From DASUFE01 sp036274675 (lineage in GTDB: Bacteria; Pseudomonadota; Gammaproteobacteria; HTCC5015), in contig DASUFE010000133.1 in assembly GCA_036274675.1 (NCBI GenBank), positions 1 to 40,597 of the forward strand: 40,597 nucleotides of DNA, read 5' to 3'. The position numbers and the translations under genes are program-made. Position 1 is the stretch's first letter; each line of letters opens with the position of its first letter. Shown in pieces: positions 1-8,761 of this stretch. The notes below the pieces were generated by a model. The model saw only the letters and a list, made by a program, of their open reading frames with translations, was not told where the DNA came from and made no database searches.

Positions 1-1
1 G

Positions 2-1222
2 TCGTCGAGCAGTTCGAGCTCGTCGAGCAGCGGCTGCGCGGGAACGGCGATTACGCCTTACCTGCAGGTGAACGGCGGGGCCTGGCAGCAGACCTCGAGC
101 GCGAGCATCACGGCGGGCGGTTCGGTGAAATTCGGTCCGCAGCCGGCGTCGGGCGGTTCCTGGAGCTGGTCGGGCTGCGGTACTTCGGGAACCTCGCGCG
201 AGCAGACAGTGTCGCCGACGGCCAGTTGCGCGGCGGCGGCAGTCTACACTAATAGCTGCGGTGCGCAGAGCACCCAGGTTTTCAATGTGGCGGTCAGCGC
301 CGGCGATCGTTGCGATGCCGGTGTCTATAACCCGGCCGATCCGCCGCAGATCGTTGCATTGAGCGGCAACCTGGGAACGCACGACCCGACGATCATCCAG
401 CAGAACGGCGTGTTCTATATCGCGCAGACCGGGCCGGGTCTGCAGAGCAAGCAGTCGACCAATATGACGAACTGGAGCGGCACCGGCAGCCTGTTCAGCT
501 CCAATCCGTCCTGGATTTCCCAGCAGGTGCCGGGCGCGACCGACCTGTGGGCGCCGGATCTTTCTTTCTTCGGCGGCCAGTATCATCTGTATTACTCGGC
601 TTCGACTTTCGGCAGCAATCGGTCCTGCATCGGGCACGCCACGCGCGCCAGCATGGCGTCGGGCAGCTGGGCCGACCAGGGGCCGGTGATCTGCAGCCAG
701 ACCAGCAACGACTACAACACCATCGATCCCAACGTGATCGTCGATCAGGCGGGTACACCATGGCTGGCTTTCGGCAGCTTCTGGAGCGGTATCAAGCTGA
801 TCCGCCTCAACTCCAGCGGCGGCCGCGCCGACAGCACGATCAATTCGATCGCTTCGCGTAACGGCGGCGCCATCGAGGCGCCGGTGATCATACGTCGCTG
901 CGGCTTTTATTATCTGTTCGTCTCGTTTGATGCTTGCTGCCAGGGCGCCAACAGCACCTACAACATCCGCGTCGGCCGCTCGACGAATGTGACGGGGCCT
1001 TATGCTGACCGCAATGGCGTGCAGATGATGAATGGTGGCGGTACGCAGATCGTCGCCGGCAACAGCAGCTGGCGCGGTCCGGGTCATAGCTCCGTGTTCT
1101 TCGTGGGCAACAACGCCTATAACATGTACCACGCTTATCGCGCGAGCGATGGCGCGCCGATGCTGCGCATCTCGGAGATGGCGTGGGATACGGGCGGCTG
1201 GCCCATATCGGCGGGTCCTTAG
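2..1222 (+). CDS. GH43 endo-arabinanase, 5' truncated by window edge
   Basis: Likely an extracellular endo-1,5-alpha-L-arabinosidase that cuts arabinan side chains of pectin. The frame is open from base 2 and its real start lies upstream; the first valine codon usable as GTG (68) is internal to a domain. Order seen: about ten consecutive serines, a small Cys-containing beta-rich domain (about residues 12-100, motifs WSWSGCGTSG and TNSCGAQST), then a GH43 five-bladed propeller to the C-terminus. GH43 signatures are HDPTI (general base Asp), WAPDLSFF, NTIDPNV (second Asp) and AIEAPVI (general acid Glu), followed by GPGHSSVF. Poly-Ser linkers are typical of secreted carbohydrate-active enzymes of Cellvibrio-like and related bacteria. 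More modules and a signal peptide probably lie upstream. Family is secure; exact substrate is inferred. Confidence 0.87.
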   Translation, partial: SSSSSSSSSSGCAGTAITPYLQVNGGAWQQTSSASITAGGSVKFGPQPASGGSWSWSGCGTSGTSREQTVSPTASCAAAAVYTNSCGAQSTQVFNVAVSAGDRCDAGVYNPADPPQIVALSGNLGTHDPTIIQQNGVFYIAQTGPGLQSKQSTNMTNWSGTGSLFSSNPSWISQQVPGATDLWAPDLSFFGGQYHLYYSASTFGSNRSCIGHATRASMASGSWADQGPVICSQTSNDYNTIDPNVIVDQAGTPWLAFGSFWSGIKLIRLNSSGGRADSTINSIASRNGGAIEAPVIIRRCGFYYLFVSFDACCQGANSTYNIRVGRSTNVTGPYADRNGVQMMNGGGTQIVAGNSSWRGPGHSSVFFVGNNAYNMYHAYRASDGAPMLRISEMAWDTGGWPISAGP

Positions 1223-1250
1223 CCGCACACCAGGTTATTTTTGTTCCAAA

Positions 1251-1285
1251 AACGCCCGGCGAGCCTGTCTCACCGGGCGTTTTTT
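1251..1285 (+). terminator. Rho-independent terminator after the GH43 gene
   Basis: A perfect 9-bp stem (AACGCCCGG at 1251-1259 with CCGGGCGTT at 1273-1281) is followed by a T run through 1285. It starts 28 bases after the GH43 stop. The upstream A-rich stretch could let it work weakly on the other strand too. Confidence 0.9.
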
Positions 1286-1506
1286 ATTGCCCGCAATTTT
1301 CCGAAGGGTTGAACGGGAATTTGCGTACTCTGCTGCCAAGAGAAAGCGACCGGATATTTCGGTCGATATCGCGCAGCTGCGCACGCCGCTGCCACCATCA
1401 GGTTTTTGCCCTTGCTAAAAACAGGTAAGGCTTTTCGTGTATACGAGAATTTAACTTCAGGTATACGGTCTGCTCATCTGTTTGTATCCCATCATGGAGG
1501 ATGGCG
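1286..1506. other. Intergenic region between GH43 terminator and pectate lyase
   Basis: No convincing gene on either strand. GGAGG at 1496-1500 is the likely ribosome binding site of the pectate lyase. No strong promoter was recognised by eye, although a promoter is expected here because a terminator precedes it. Confidence 0.5.
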
Positions 1507-2859
1507 ATGAATATGCTTGGATCAGCGTCGATTGCGGCCATGTTACTGGCCGCCTTACTGTCGTTGCCGGGCTGCACCAGCGGCAACGGCGACCCGGAGG
1601 ATCCCGAAGTCGGCGATAACCGGACGGCCTGCGAGGCGCTTGCGCCGCCCGGAAGAAGCGGGGGCAGCAAAGGGCTTTTAGGGTTCGCGGCGGTCGAGGC
1701 GGATGGCCGGGCGCGTACGACGGGCGGCGCGGGGGGCAGCCTGTATTCCGCGCGCAGTTATGGCGAACTCGCCGGCCTGCTGGATAACGGCCACAACGAC
1801 GCGCCCAAGATTATCGAGATTTCCGGAATTCTCACCGGCACTGAGACGCTTATGGTGGGTTCCAACACGACTCTCATCGGAGTCGGCGACGAGCCGGCCA
1901 TACATGGATTCGGATTCAAGCTGAGCGGCAAACAGAATGTCATCATTGCCGACCTTGATTTCAGCGGCGGTCCGGACAATGCGCTCGGCATTACCGACGG
2001 CAGTCATCACGTGTGGGTGCATCACAATGCGTTCAGCGCCTACAAGGATGATACGGTTGAAATCCGCGAGGGCGCGTCCTACGTGACGATCGCCTGGAAT
2101 CACTTCCACAACCAGAACCGGGTTCTGTTGGCGGGGCATTCCGACGACAACGGAGGCCAGGACACGGGCCGGCTCAAAATCACTTTACACCACAACTGGT
2201 TTGACGGAACCACCCAGCGTCAGCCGCTGGTGCGATTCGGAGAGGCCCACGTGTTCAATAATTTTTACGACAATGTCGATTTCTACGGCGCGGCTTCCAG
2301 CATGGAAGCGGATATGCTGGTGCAGGCCAATTATTTTAAAAACGTGAAACTGCCGACGTCACGGGGACCTGTTGCAACCGGTACCCTGGACGAGGGCGAT
2401 GTCGTCGAGTGCGCTAATGTTTATGCCGACAGCGGCGATCCCGAGACCAGAGGCGCCGCTTTCGATCCCGCGGATTTTTATTCCTACCCGCTGGACGACG
2501 CCGCGGATGTGCCGCGTATCGTGATGGCGGGCGCGGGGCCTGATCCCGCGGCGCCGTCGGACGATGATCCGGTGGTACTGGATCCGCAGCCGGCGCCCGA
2601 CGAGCCGGCGCCGCCGCCGGTGGATGAACCACCACCGCCTGAGCAACCGCCGCCGATGAATGAGCCTCCGCCTGAAGAGCATCACCCGCCACCACCCCCG
2701 CCTGAAGATCGGCCGCCACCGCCACCTCCGCCCGAAGATCCGCCGCATCCACCGCCTGAAGATCGGCCGCCGCCACCGCAACCGCCATCTGAGGATCCGC
2801 CGCATGACGGCGGGCCGGGCATGGGAGCCGATGATGGCTCTGGAGGCGGTCCGGGGTAA
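1507..2859 (+). CDS. Pectate lyase, PL1 family, lipoprotein with proline-rich tail
   Basis: Cleaves polygalacturonate by beta-elimination, probably while anchored in the outer membrane. ATG codons occur at 1501, 1507 and 1513; GGAGG at 1496-1500 touches the first, so 1507 is better spaced. A hydrophobic signal ends in the lipobox LPGC (Cys at residue 23). The parallel beta-helix domain shows NTTLIGVG, HHVWVHHNAF, KDDTVEIREGASYVTIAWN (calcium region) and RQPLVRFG; by family alignment the first Arg is the catalytic base and the second binds substrate. The helix domain ends near residue 340. The last 100 or so residues are Pro/Glu/Asp-rich with EDRPPPP and EDPPH repeats. The preceding gene attacks arabinan, so both act on pectin. 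Confidence 0.9.
   Translation: MNMLGSASIAAMLLAALLSLPGCTSGNGDPEDPEVGDNRTACEALAPPGRSGGSKGLLGFAAVEADGRARTTGGAGGSLYSARSYGELAGLLDNGHNDAPKIIEISGILTGTETLMVGSNTTLIGVGDEPAIHGFGFKLSGKQNVIIADLDFSGGPDNALGITDGSHHVWVHHNAFSAYKDDTVEIREGASYVTIAWNHFHNQNRVLLAGHSDDNGGQDTGRLKITLHHNWFDGTTQRQPLVRFGEAHVFNNFYDNVDFYGAASSMEADMLVQANYFKNVKLPTSRGPVATGTLDEGDVVECANVYADSGDPETRGAAFDPADFYSYPLDDAADVPRIVMAGAGPDPAAPSDDDPVVLDPQPAPDEPAPPPVDEPPPPEQPPPMNEPPPEEHHPPPPPPEDRPPPPPPPEDPPHPPPEDRPPPPQPPSEDPPHDGGPGMGADDGSGGGPG
2565..2815 (+). repeat. Degenerate tandem repeats encoding Pro-rich tail
   Basis: In-frame low-complexity DNA rich in CCGCC and CCACC encodes alternating proline runs and acidic pairs at the pectate lyase C-terminus. 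Units such as GAAGATCGGCCGCC and GATCCGCCGCAT occur twice. It is probably a flexible spacer or wall/membrane-spanning segment, prone to slippage. Confidence 0.75.
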
Positions 2860-3010
2860 TGGCGGAGCTGCGGATGCTCCGGGCGCGGCGCTCGACGGCG
2901 ACTGAGAAGAGTAGCCCGGCATCCCCGGTTCTTGCGGGCAATCGTTCTTTTCTTATGGAACGGGAAGGGGTACCATGCCGCCCTTTGCCGCAGCAGCTAT
3001 AGTTCCAGTC

Positions 3011-4351
3011 ATGTCCAAGTCCGGAAACACACGTCCCAAGATCGGTTTTGTCAGCCTCGGTTGCCCCAAGGCGCTGGTAGATTCCGAGAGAATACTGACC
3101 CAGCTGCGCGCCGAGGGTTATGATACCGTTCCATCCTACGAAGACGCCGGGCTGGTCATTGTCAATACCTGCGGGTTCATCGACGAGGCCAAGGCGGAAT
3201 CGCTGGGCGCGATCGGCGAAGCGCTGGATGCCAACGGCAAGGTGATCGTGACCGGATGCCTCGGCGCGAAGGAGCAGGAAATCCGCGCGGTGCATCCCGC
3301 CGTGTTGAGCGTGACCGGTCCGCAGGCCTATGAAGCCGTGATGCAGGCCGTGCATCAGCATCTGCCTCCGCCCGCGCAGCATGATCCCTTTATCGACCTG
3401 GTGCCGCCGCAAGGCATCAAGCTGACGCCGCGTCACTATGCTTATATAAAGATATCGGAAGGCTGCAATCACCGTTGCAGCTTCTGCATCATTCCGTCCA
3501 TGCGCGGCGATCTGGCGAGCCGGCCGGTGAACGAGGTGATGGACGAGGCTGAGCGCCTGGTCAAGGCCGGGGTGAAGGAGTTACTGGTGATCTCGCAGGA
3601 TACCAGCGCCTACGGCGTCGATATCAAATACCGCACGGCTTTCTGGCGCGGTCGCCCCCTGAAGACCCGCATGTACGATCTTTGCGAGGCCTTGGGATCG
3701 CTCGGAGTCTGGGTGCGGCTGCATTATGTATACCCCTATCCGCACGTGGATGAAGTGCTGCCGCTGATGGCGCAGGGCAAGGTGCTGCCGTATCTTGATA
3801 TTCCGTTCCAGCACGCCAGCCCGCGTATATTAAAGAGCATGAAGCGCCCGGCCGCAGCCGAAAATACGCTGGCGCGCATCCGCGCCTGGCGGGAAATCTG
3901 TCCCGAGCTGACGATACGCAGCACCTTTATCGTCGGCTTTCCCGGCGAGACGGAAGACGATTTCCAGCAGCTGCTGGATTTTCTGCAAGAGGCGCAGCTC
4001 GATCGCGTCGGCTGTTTTCAGTATTCGCCGGTGGAAGGCGCCACCGCGAACGCCTTGCCCGACCCGGTGCCGGACGAAATCAGGCGGGAGCGCTGGGAGC
4101 GTTTCATGCAAACCCAGGCCGCAATCAGCGCGGCGCGGCTGCAACGCAAGGTGGGAACGGTGCAACAGGTACTGATCGATGCCGAAGAAGCGGACCGGTA
4201 CGTCGGCCGCAGCATGGCCGATGCCCCCGAAATCGACGGTTGCGTTTATATCAAGAAGGGCAAGACTTTGAAGCTGGGCGAGGTGGCGCCGGTTTACATC
4301 GAACAGGCCGACGACTACGACCTCTGCGGCCGGCTCGATGATAATAAATAA
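3011..4351 (+). CDS. rimO: Ribosomal protein S12 methylthiotransferase RimO
   Basis: Radical-SAM enzyme that adds a methylthio group to the conserved Asp of ribosomal protein S12. The ATG at 3011 (MSKSGNTRPK) fits the family better than an in-frame ATG at 2975. Domains in order: UPF0004 N-terminal domain with three iron-sulfur cysteines (SLGCPK at about 18, NTCGF at about 54, TGCLG at about 83); radical-SAM core with CNHRCSFC (about 152-159); C-terminal TRAM domain. Length of 446 residues is normal. It is a single gene, convergent with the antiporter downstream. Confidence 0.96.
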   Translation: MSKSGNTRPKIGFVSLGCPKALVDSERILTQLRAEGYDTVPSYEDAGLVIVNTCGFIDEAKAESLGAIGEALDANGKVIVTGCLGAKEQEIRAVHPAVLSVTGPQAYEAVMQAVHQHLPPPAQHDPFIDLVPPQGIKLTPRHYAYIKISEGCNHRCSFCIIPSMRGDLASRPVNEVMDEAERLVKAGVKELLVISQDTSAYGVDIKYRTAFWRGRPLKTRMYDLCEALGSLGVWVRLHYVYPYPHVDEVLPLMAQGKVLPYLDIPFQHASPRILKSMKRPAAAENTLARIRAWREICPELTIRSTFIVGFPGETEDDFQQLLDFLQEAQLDRVGCFQYSPVEGATANALPDPVPDEIRRERWERFMQTQAAISAARLQRKVGTVQQVLIDAEEADRYVGRSMADAPEIDGCVYIKKGKTLKLGEVAPVYIEQADDYDLCGRLDDNK

Positions 4352-4357
4352 AAGATT

Positions 4358-4453
4358 CTCTCGCCAAGCCGCAAAGGCGCAAAGAATAAAAAAAGATTCT
4401 TTACTAGGTAAGAATAAGATTTTTAACTTGGCGCCTTTGCGGCTTGGCGAGAG
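4358..4453. terminator. 23-bp inverted repeat between convergent rimO and Kef gene
   Basis: The arm at 4358-4380 is the exact reverse complement of 4431-4453 (core GCCAAGCCGCAAAGGCGC), giving a perfect 23-bp stem around a 50-base A/T-rich loop. T/A-rich flanks lie on both sides. It sits between the 3' ends of convergent genes, so a bidirectional terminator or a mobile intergenic dyad are both reasonable. A further partial copy of the right arm follows at 4471-4491. Confidence 0.75.
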
Positions 4454-4470
4454 CGATTTTTAATTCTTTT

Positions 4471-4491
4471 CGCCTTGCGCCTTGGCGAGAG
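4471..4491. repeat. Partial third copy of the dyad arm
   Basis: CGCCTTGCGCCTTGGCGAGAG matches the right arm at 4431-4453 apart from a few changes and one short gap. It ends six bases before the Kef stop codon. Confidence 0.7.
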
Positions 4492-4496
4492 TAATT

Positions 4497-6296
4497 TTAT
4501 TTTTCTTCAGTTTCGGCGGCGATGTTTGTCGTCTTGTCCTGTTCGAACAGTCCTTTCAATTCTGCCGCCGCCCGTTTGGCGGCGGCGATCATCTGTTCCT
4601 CGTCCTGATATATGGCATGCTGCTTTTTGACCAGGTCTTCGTCGTATGCACGGAAGGCCTGCGCGATCCGTTGTGATTCGTCCTCGCTGAAGCCCAGTCC
4701 CTGCAGCACGTTCTGCGCCAGATCGATACCGGAAAGAATGGTTTCCCGTATCACGTAATCGACGCCTATGTCCATCAGCTTGTAAACATGCTGGCGGTTG
4801 CGGGCGCGCGCGAATATTTTCAGATTCGGGAAATGTTTCTTCACGATCTCCGCCGTGCGCAGGGATGCTTCCAGGTTGACGATCGCCAGCACGAAAATCT
4901 GCGCCTTGTCCGCATGCGCGGCGCGCAGCAGTTCGAGGCGCGAGGCGTCGCCGAAATAGACCTTGTTGCCGAACTTGCGCACGAAATCCACCTGTTCGAA
5001 ATTGGCTTCCAGGGCGGTGAAGCGGATTCCTTTCATGCTGAGTATGCGCGCGGTGACCTGGCCGAAGCGGCCGAAGCCCGCGATGATGACCTTGGGATTG
5101 TCGTCCTCGATGGCGTCGAAAGGCCGCTCGGGCTTTTCTTCAAGATTGCGCCGGCTGGCCCAGTATTCCTGCAGGGCAACCAGGGGCGGTGTCAGCGCCA
5201 TGGACAGCGCAACCGCGACGACCAGCATGTCGGCCAGTTTTTTATCGATGATGCCGAGCAGATTCGCCTGCGCAAGCAGTACGAAGGCGAATTCGCCACC
5301 CTGGGAAATGACAATGGCCAGACTGAGGGCGGATGCCATGGTGTAGCGGCTGAGTTTGCCGATCACACACAGCACGGCAATCTTGACGCTCAGCAGGCCC
5401 AGCGTGAGCGCAGTTATCAGCAGCGGTTCGGCCAGCACCAGATCCAGATCCACCGACATGCCGACCGAGATGAAGAACAGGCCGAGCAGCAGGCCCTTGA
5501 AGGGTTCGATGCTGGCTTCCAGTTCGTGGCGGAATTCCGAGTCCGCCAGCAGCACTCCGGCGAGAAAGGCGCCGAGCGCCATGGAAAGGCCGGCAATATG
5601 CATCAGCTCCGCGGTGCCGAGCACCACCAGCAGGCTGGCCGCGCTGAAGAGTTCGGGAATACCGGCCTTGGCCACCTGCCGCAGCACGGGCCGTATAAGA
5701 TAGTGGCCAGCCGCGATCACCGCGAAAATGATCGCGATGGATCGGATGGTGGCTTCGAGATAATGCGTTTCCGTATGCGTACTCTGTTGCCCTGTCAGCA
5801 GGGGCATCAGGGCGAGCGCCGGGATTACCAGCAGGTCCTGGAATAACAGTATGGAAAAAGCGCCGCGGCCGTGCAGCGTCAGCAACTGATTCTTCTCGCC
5901 AAGCATTTGCAGGGCGAAGGCGGTGGAGGAGAGCGACAGGCTGAGCCCGATCACCAGGGCCGTTTGCCAGCTCAACCCGAGACCCATCGCAATGCCCCCG
6001 AGCGCCAGTGTGCTCAAGGCCATCTGCAAACCGCCGAGGCTGAACAGCGGCTTGCGCAGCACCCACAGCCGGGTGGGCTGCAATTCCAGCCCGATGATGA
6101 ACAGCAACAGTACGACGCCGAGTTCCGCGAGATGCAGGGTGTCATCGATACGCTGGATCAGGCCGAGTCCCCAGGGGCCGATCATGATCCCCGCAATCAG
6201 ATAGCCGAGAATGGAACCGAGCCCGAAACGCCGCGACAGCAGCACGGCGATAACGGCGGCGATCAGGAAAATAATTGCTTCATTCAGGACTGACAT
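4497..6296 (-). CDS. Kef-type K+/H+ antiporter (CPA2 family)
   Basis: Inner-membrane cation/proton antiporter of the KefB/KefC type, which in E. coli releases K+ under control of glutathione adducts to protect against electrophiles. Residues 1-385 form about a dozen hydrophobic segments with GVVLLLFIIGLEL near 60-72 and SIEPFKGLLLGLFFISVGM near 262-280, the regulatory loop region of Kef proteins. Residues 400-520 form a TrkA-N/RCK Rossmann domain with GFGRFG. A charged tail follows. Length of 599 is close to KefB/KefC. AGAGG lies seven bases before the ATG. No KefF/KefG-type ancillary oxidoreductase is adjacent, so the exact ligand gating is uncertain. Confidence 0.9.
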   Translation of the reverse strand: MSVLNEAIIFLIAAVIAVLLSRRFGLGSILGYLIAGIMIGPWGLGLIQRIDDTLHLAELGVVLLLFIIGLELQPTRLWVLRKPLFSLGGLQMALSTLALGGIAMGLGLSWQTALVIGLSLSLSSTAFALQMLGEKNQLLTLHGRGAFSILLFQDLLVIPALALMPLLTGQQSTHTETHYLEATIRSIAIIFAVIAAGHYLIRPVLRQVAKAGIPELFSAASLLVVLGTAELMHIAGLSMALGAFLAGVLLADSEFRHELEASIEPFKGLLLGLFFISVGMSVDLDLVLAEPLLITALTLGLLSVKIAVLCVIGKLSRYTMASALSLAIVISQGGEFAFVLLAQANLLGIIDKKLADMLVVAVALSMALTPPLVALQEYWASRRNLEEKPERPFDAIEDDNPKVIIAGFGRFGQVTARILSMKGIRFTALEANFEQVDFVRKFGNKVYFGDASRLELLRAAHADKAQIFVLAIVNLEASLRTAEIVKKHFPNLKIFARARNRQHVYKLMDIGVDYVIRETILSGIDLAQNVLQGLGFSEDESQRIAQAFRAYDEDLVKKQHAIYQDEEQMIAAAKRAAAELKGLFEQDKTTNIAAETEEK

Positions 6297-6562
6297 GCTG
6301 CTACCTCTGAAATGCTGGATTCCGGCGTCGTATTACTGGAGCCCCTGGAGTAAACGCCTCGCGCTTCCAGTTGTTTAATGTAAGGCGTGCTAAGCATAAC
6401 ACGATGTGAAAATGGTTCATGAGCCGGACCCGCAGCTCAAGTCTCAGGTCGGTTTCATGTGGTCATCCGCGCGCGCAGGGATGGCCGCAGACCTGCATCC
6501 GGATCAGTTCATATTCCCCGGATTCCCGAGGTGAATTCGAGAAACAAGCACATATTCTGCGA
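6297..6562. other. Divergent intergenic region, no gene seen
   Basis: Separates the Kef gene (minus) from the allophanate hydrolase gene (plus). I find no coding pattern. It must carry the Kef promoter, but I could not place it with confidence. Confidence 0.5.
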
Positions 6563-6590
6563 ATGACAAAAGTCGGGGATGAGGTAGAAT
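6563..6590 (+). promoter_or_regulatory. Possible sigma-70 promoter of allophanate hydrolase
   Basis: ATGACA (6563-6568) and TAGAAT (6585-6590) are separated by 16 bases, placing a start near 6597 and a leader of about 40 bases. Each box has five of six consensus positions. Confidence 0.45.
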
Positions 6591-6638
6591 AACCTTCCAA
6601 TAACACCAATAACTTTAGCTCGCTCCGGGTATCTCGGC

Positions 6639-8456
6639 ATGTCTTCAGGGAATATCGGCAATCTGGATATTGGCAGTCTGCGCGCGGCCTATTTGTCCGG
6701 CAAATACGAGGCGGTGAGTTTTATCCGTGGTTTGCTGGGAAAAATCCGCGCCGGCGATCCGCATCGCGCCTGGATTTACGTGCTGAACGAGGCCGAGATC
6801 AAGCCTTATCTGGAACGCCTGCACCAGTCATCCATCGAAGAGCTCCCGCTGTACGGGATTCCCTTCGCGGTCAAGGACAACATCGATATTCACGGCGTAC
6901 CTACGACGGCCGCCTGTCCCGAGCTCAGTTATCCGCCGGCGGCTTCGTCGAAGGTCGTGGACAAGCTGATCGCCGCGGGCGCGGTTCCGCTGGGTAAGAC
7001 GAATCTCGATCAGTTCGCCACCGGTCTCGTGGGCGTGCGCTCGCCGTACGGCGCCTGCCGCAATTCCTTCAACCCGGAATACATTTCGGGCGGTTCGAGT
7101 TCGGGCTCGGCGGTCGCAGTCGCGCTGGGGCAGGTCAGTTTCGCGCTCGGCACCGATACTTCCGGTTCCGGGCGGGTGCCCGCCGCTTTCAACAATCTGA
7201 TCGGGCTCAAACCGTCCTGCGGCGCGCTCAGCAACAGCGGAATGTTTCCCGCCTGCAAAAGCCTGGATTCGCTGTCGTTGCTGACTCTGAACGCGGCCGA
7301 TGCCGCGTTTCTGCTGAAACTGACGGCGGGATTCGACCGCGATGATCCTTATTCGAAGGAGATCCGCTTCAAGCCGCCGCTCTCTAAAGGCCGCATAGTG
7401 GTCGGTATTCCGAAATCGGAACAACTGCTGTTCTTCGGTAACCGCGAATACGAGCGGTTGTTCGACGCAACGATCGCGAGCCTGCAGGATCTCGGCTATG
7501 AAGTGGCCGAAGTCGATATATCGCCACTGCTGGAAGCCGGGGCGCTTTTATATGAGGGCCCCTGGATCGCCGAGCGTGCGATCGCGCTCGAGAAAGTATT
7601 GCGCGATTGTCCCGAGTCCGTACTTCCGGTCACGCGTTCAATCGTCGAGCTTGGCCGGTTGCCCGCAGCGATGGAGGCCTTCCGCGCCCAGTACCGCCTG
7701 CGGCGGTACCAGCGGATGGCGCAGGCTTTGTTTTCCCAGTACGACCTGTTGATGACGCCTACGGCCGGAACCATTTACCGGATCAGCGAGGTGGAGAGCG
7801 ATCCCGTCAACCTCAACAACAGGCTCGGCTATTACACGAATTTCGTGAATCTGCTCGATCTGTGCGCGGTCTCCGTTCCCGCGGGTTTTCAGACGGATGG
7901 GCTGCCTTTCGGGGTGACTCTATGTGCGACCGCGGGCTCCGATTATCATCTGTTGCAGGTGGCGGAGCGACTGCAGGCCGTGCGCACCGGGTTTGCCGGA
8001 GTGGGTCAGAGGCTTAATAAGGCGAGTGTAGTCGTGCCCGAGTTACCCAGCGTCAAGCTCGCGGTCTGCGGCGCGCATCAGTCGAGTCAGCCGCTGAACC
8101 ACCAGTTGCTCGAACTAAACGCCACCCTGGTCGAGTCCACCATTACCGCGCCGCGCTACCGGCTGTATGTGCTGCCCGGTGGTCCGCCGTTCCGTCCCGG
8201 GCTGGTGCGCGACATGACCGCCGGCAATGCGATTGAGGTTGAAGTGTGGAGTGTTCCGGTCGAGCAGGTCGGCGCCTTCATCCGTCAGATTCCCGCACCG
8301 CTTGGGATCGGGCGCATTGAGCTGGTGTCCGGAGAGTGGGTAAGCGGTTTTATATGCGAGGGTTATGCCGTGCTGCAGGCCAAGGAGATCACAAAGCTTG
8401 GCAGTTGGCGCCGGTTTATCGAACAGCCCGGCAAAGCCGAATTCCACGCGACTTGA
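6639..8456 (+). CDS. atzF: Allophanate hydrolase
   Basis: Hydrolyses allophanate to ammonia and carbon dioxide, normally the second step of urea carboxylase-dependent urea breakdown. The N-terminal two thirds is an amidase-signature domain: Lys79 in FAVKDNID, Ser153 in GGSSSGS and Ser177 in GTDTSGSGR. The spacings (74 and 24) equal those of the Lys91-Ser165-Ser189 triad of AtzF. From about residue 465 a separate C-terminal domain of the allophanate hydrolase type is seen (AVCGAHQ, LYVLPGGPPFRPGL, EGYAV). Length of 605 is normal. No urea carboxylase, its accessory proteins or an ABC transporter is adjacent; the neighbours are an antiporter and ffs. The symbol follows the AtzF/DUR2 family. Confidence 0.92.
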   Translation: MSSGNIGNLDIGSLRAAYLSGKYEAVSFIRGLLGKIRAGDPHRAWIYVLNEAEIKPYLERLHQSSIEELPLYGIPFAVKDNIDIHGVPTTAACPELSYPPAASSKVVDKLIAAGAVPLGKTNLDQFATGLVGVRSPYGACRNSFNPEYISGGSSSGSAVAVALGQVSFALGTDTSGSGRVPAAFNNLIGLKPSCGALSNSGMFPACKSLDSLSLLTLNAADAAFLLKLTAGFDRDDPYSKEIRFKPPLSKGRIVVGIPKSEQLLFFGNREYERLFDATIASLQDLGYEVAEVDISPLLEAGALLYEGPWIAERAIALEKVLRDCPESVLPVTRSIVELGRLPAAMEAFRAQYRLRRYQRMAQALFSQYDLLMTPTAGTIYRISEVESDPVNLNNRLGYYTNFVNLLDLCAVSVPAGFQTDGLPFGVTLCATAGSDYHLLQVAERLQAVRTGFAGVGQRLNKASVVVPELPSVKLAVCGAHQSSQPLNHQLLELNATLVESTITAPRYRLYVLPGGPPFRPGLVRDMTAGNAIEVEVWSVPVEQVGAFIRQIPAPLGIGRIELVSGEWVSGFICEGYAVLQAKEITKLGSWRRFIEQPGKAEFHAT

Positions 8457-8509
8457 AGGGCGGCTCAAAAACAGTCTCTTAATACGGTATACAGGGGTTC
8501 GCGCAATCT

Positions 8510-8537
8510 TTGATTGGCCGGCGCTCCTCTATATAAT
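8510..8537 (+). promoter_or_regulatory. Strong promoter of the SRP RNA gene
   Basis: TTGATT (8510-8515), 16-base spacer, consensus TATAAT (8532-8537). The predicted start near 8544 coincides with the 5' end of the folded SRP RNA. Confidence 0.75.
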
Positions 8538-8543
8538 TCGTCA

Positions 8544-8650
<107 letters not shown>

Positions 8651-8724
8651 CTTCCACACTGCCTGTGCCGCCGCGCCCTTGATCCGCGTGATTTCAACTG
8701 CCATCTGCGCGGTGGGCTTTCGGG

Positions 8725-8730
8725 TATAAT
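8725..8730 (+). promoter_or_regulatory. Possible -10 element for dnaX
   Basis: Consensus TATAAT 32 bases before the dnaX ATG. No good -35 is seen at 16-18 bases, so the call is weak; readthrough from ffs is an alternative. Confidence 0.3.
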
Positions 8731-8761
8731 GCCCGCCCATGCCATCTTCAATGCCAGAGCC

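Noticed and set aside
2414..3472. Long minus-strand open frame across pectate lyase and rimO
   Set aside because: It crosses two recognised genes on the other strand and has no family signature; Arg/Ala-rich shadow.
4788..5846. Long plus-strand open frame opposite the Kef antiporter
   Set aside because: It is the mirror of a well-supported gene, very Gln/His/Arg-rich with no domain, as expected of an antisense shadow.
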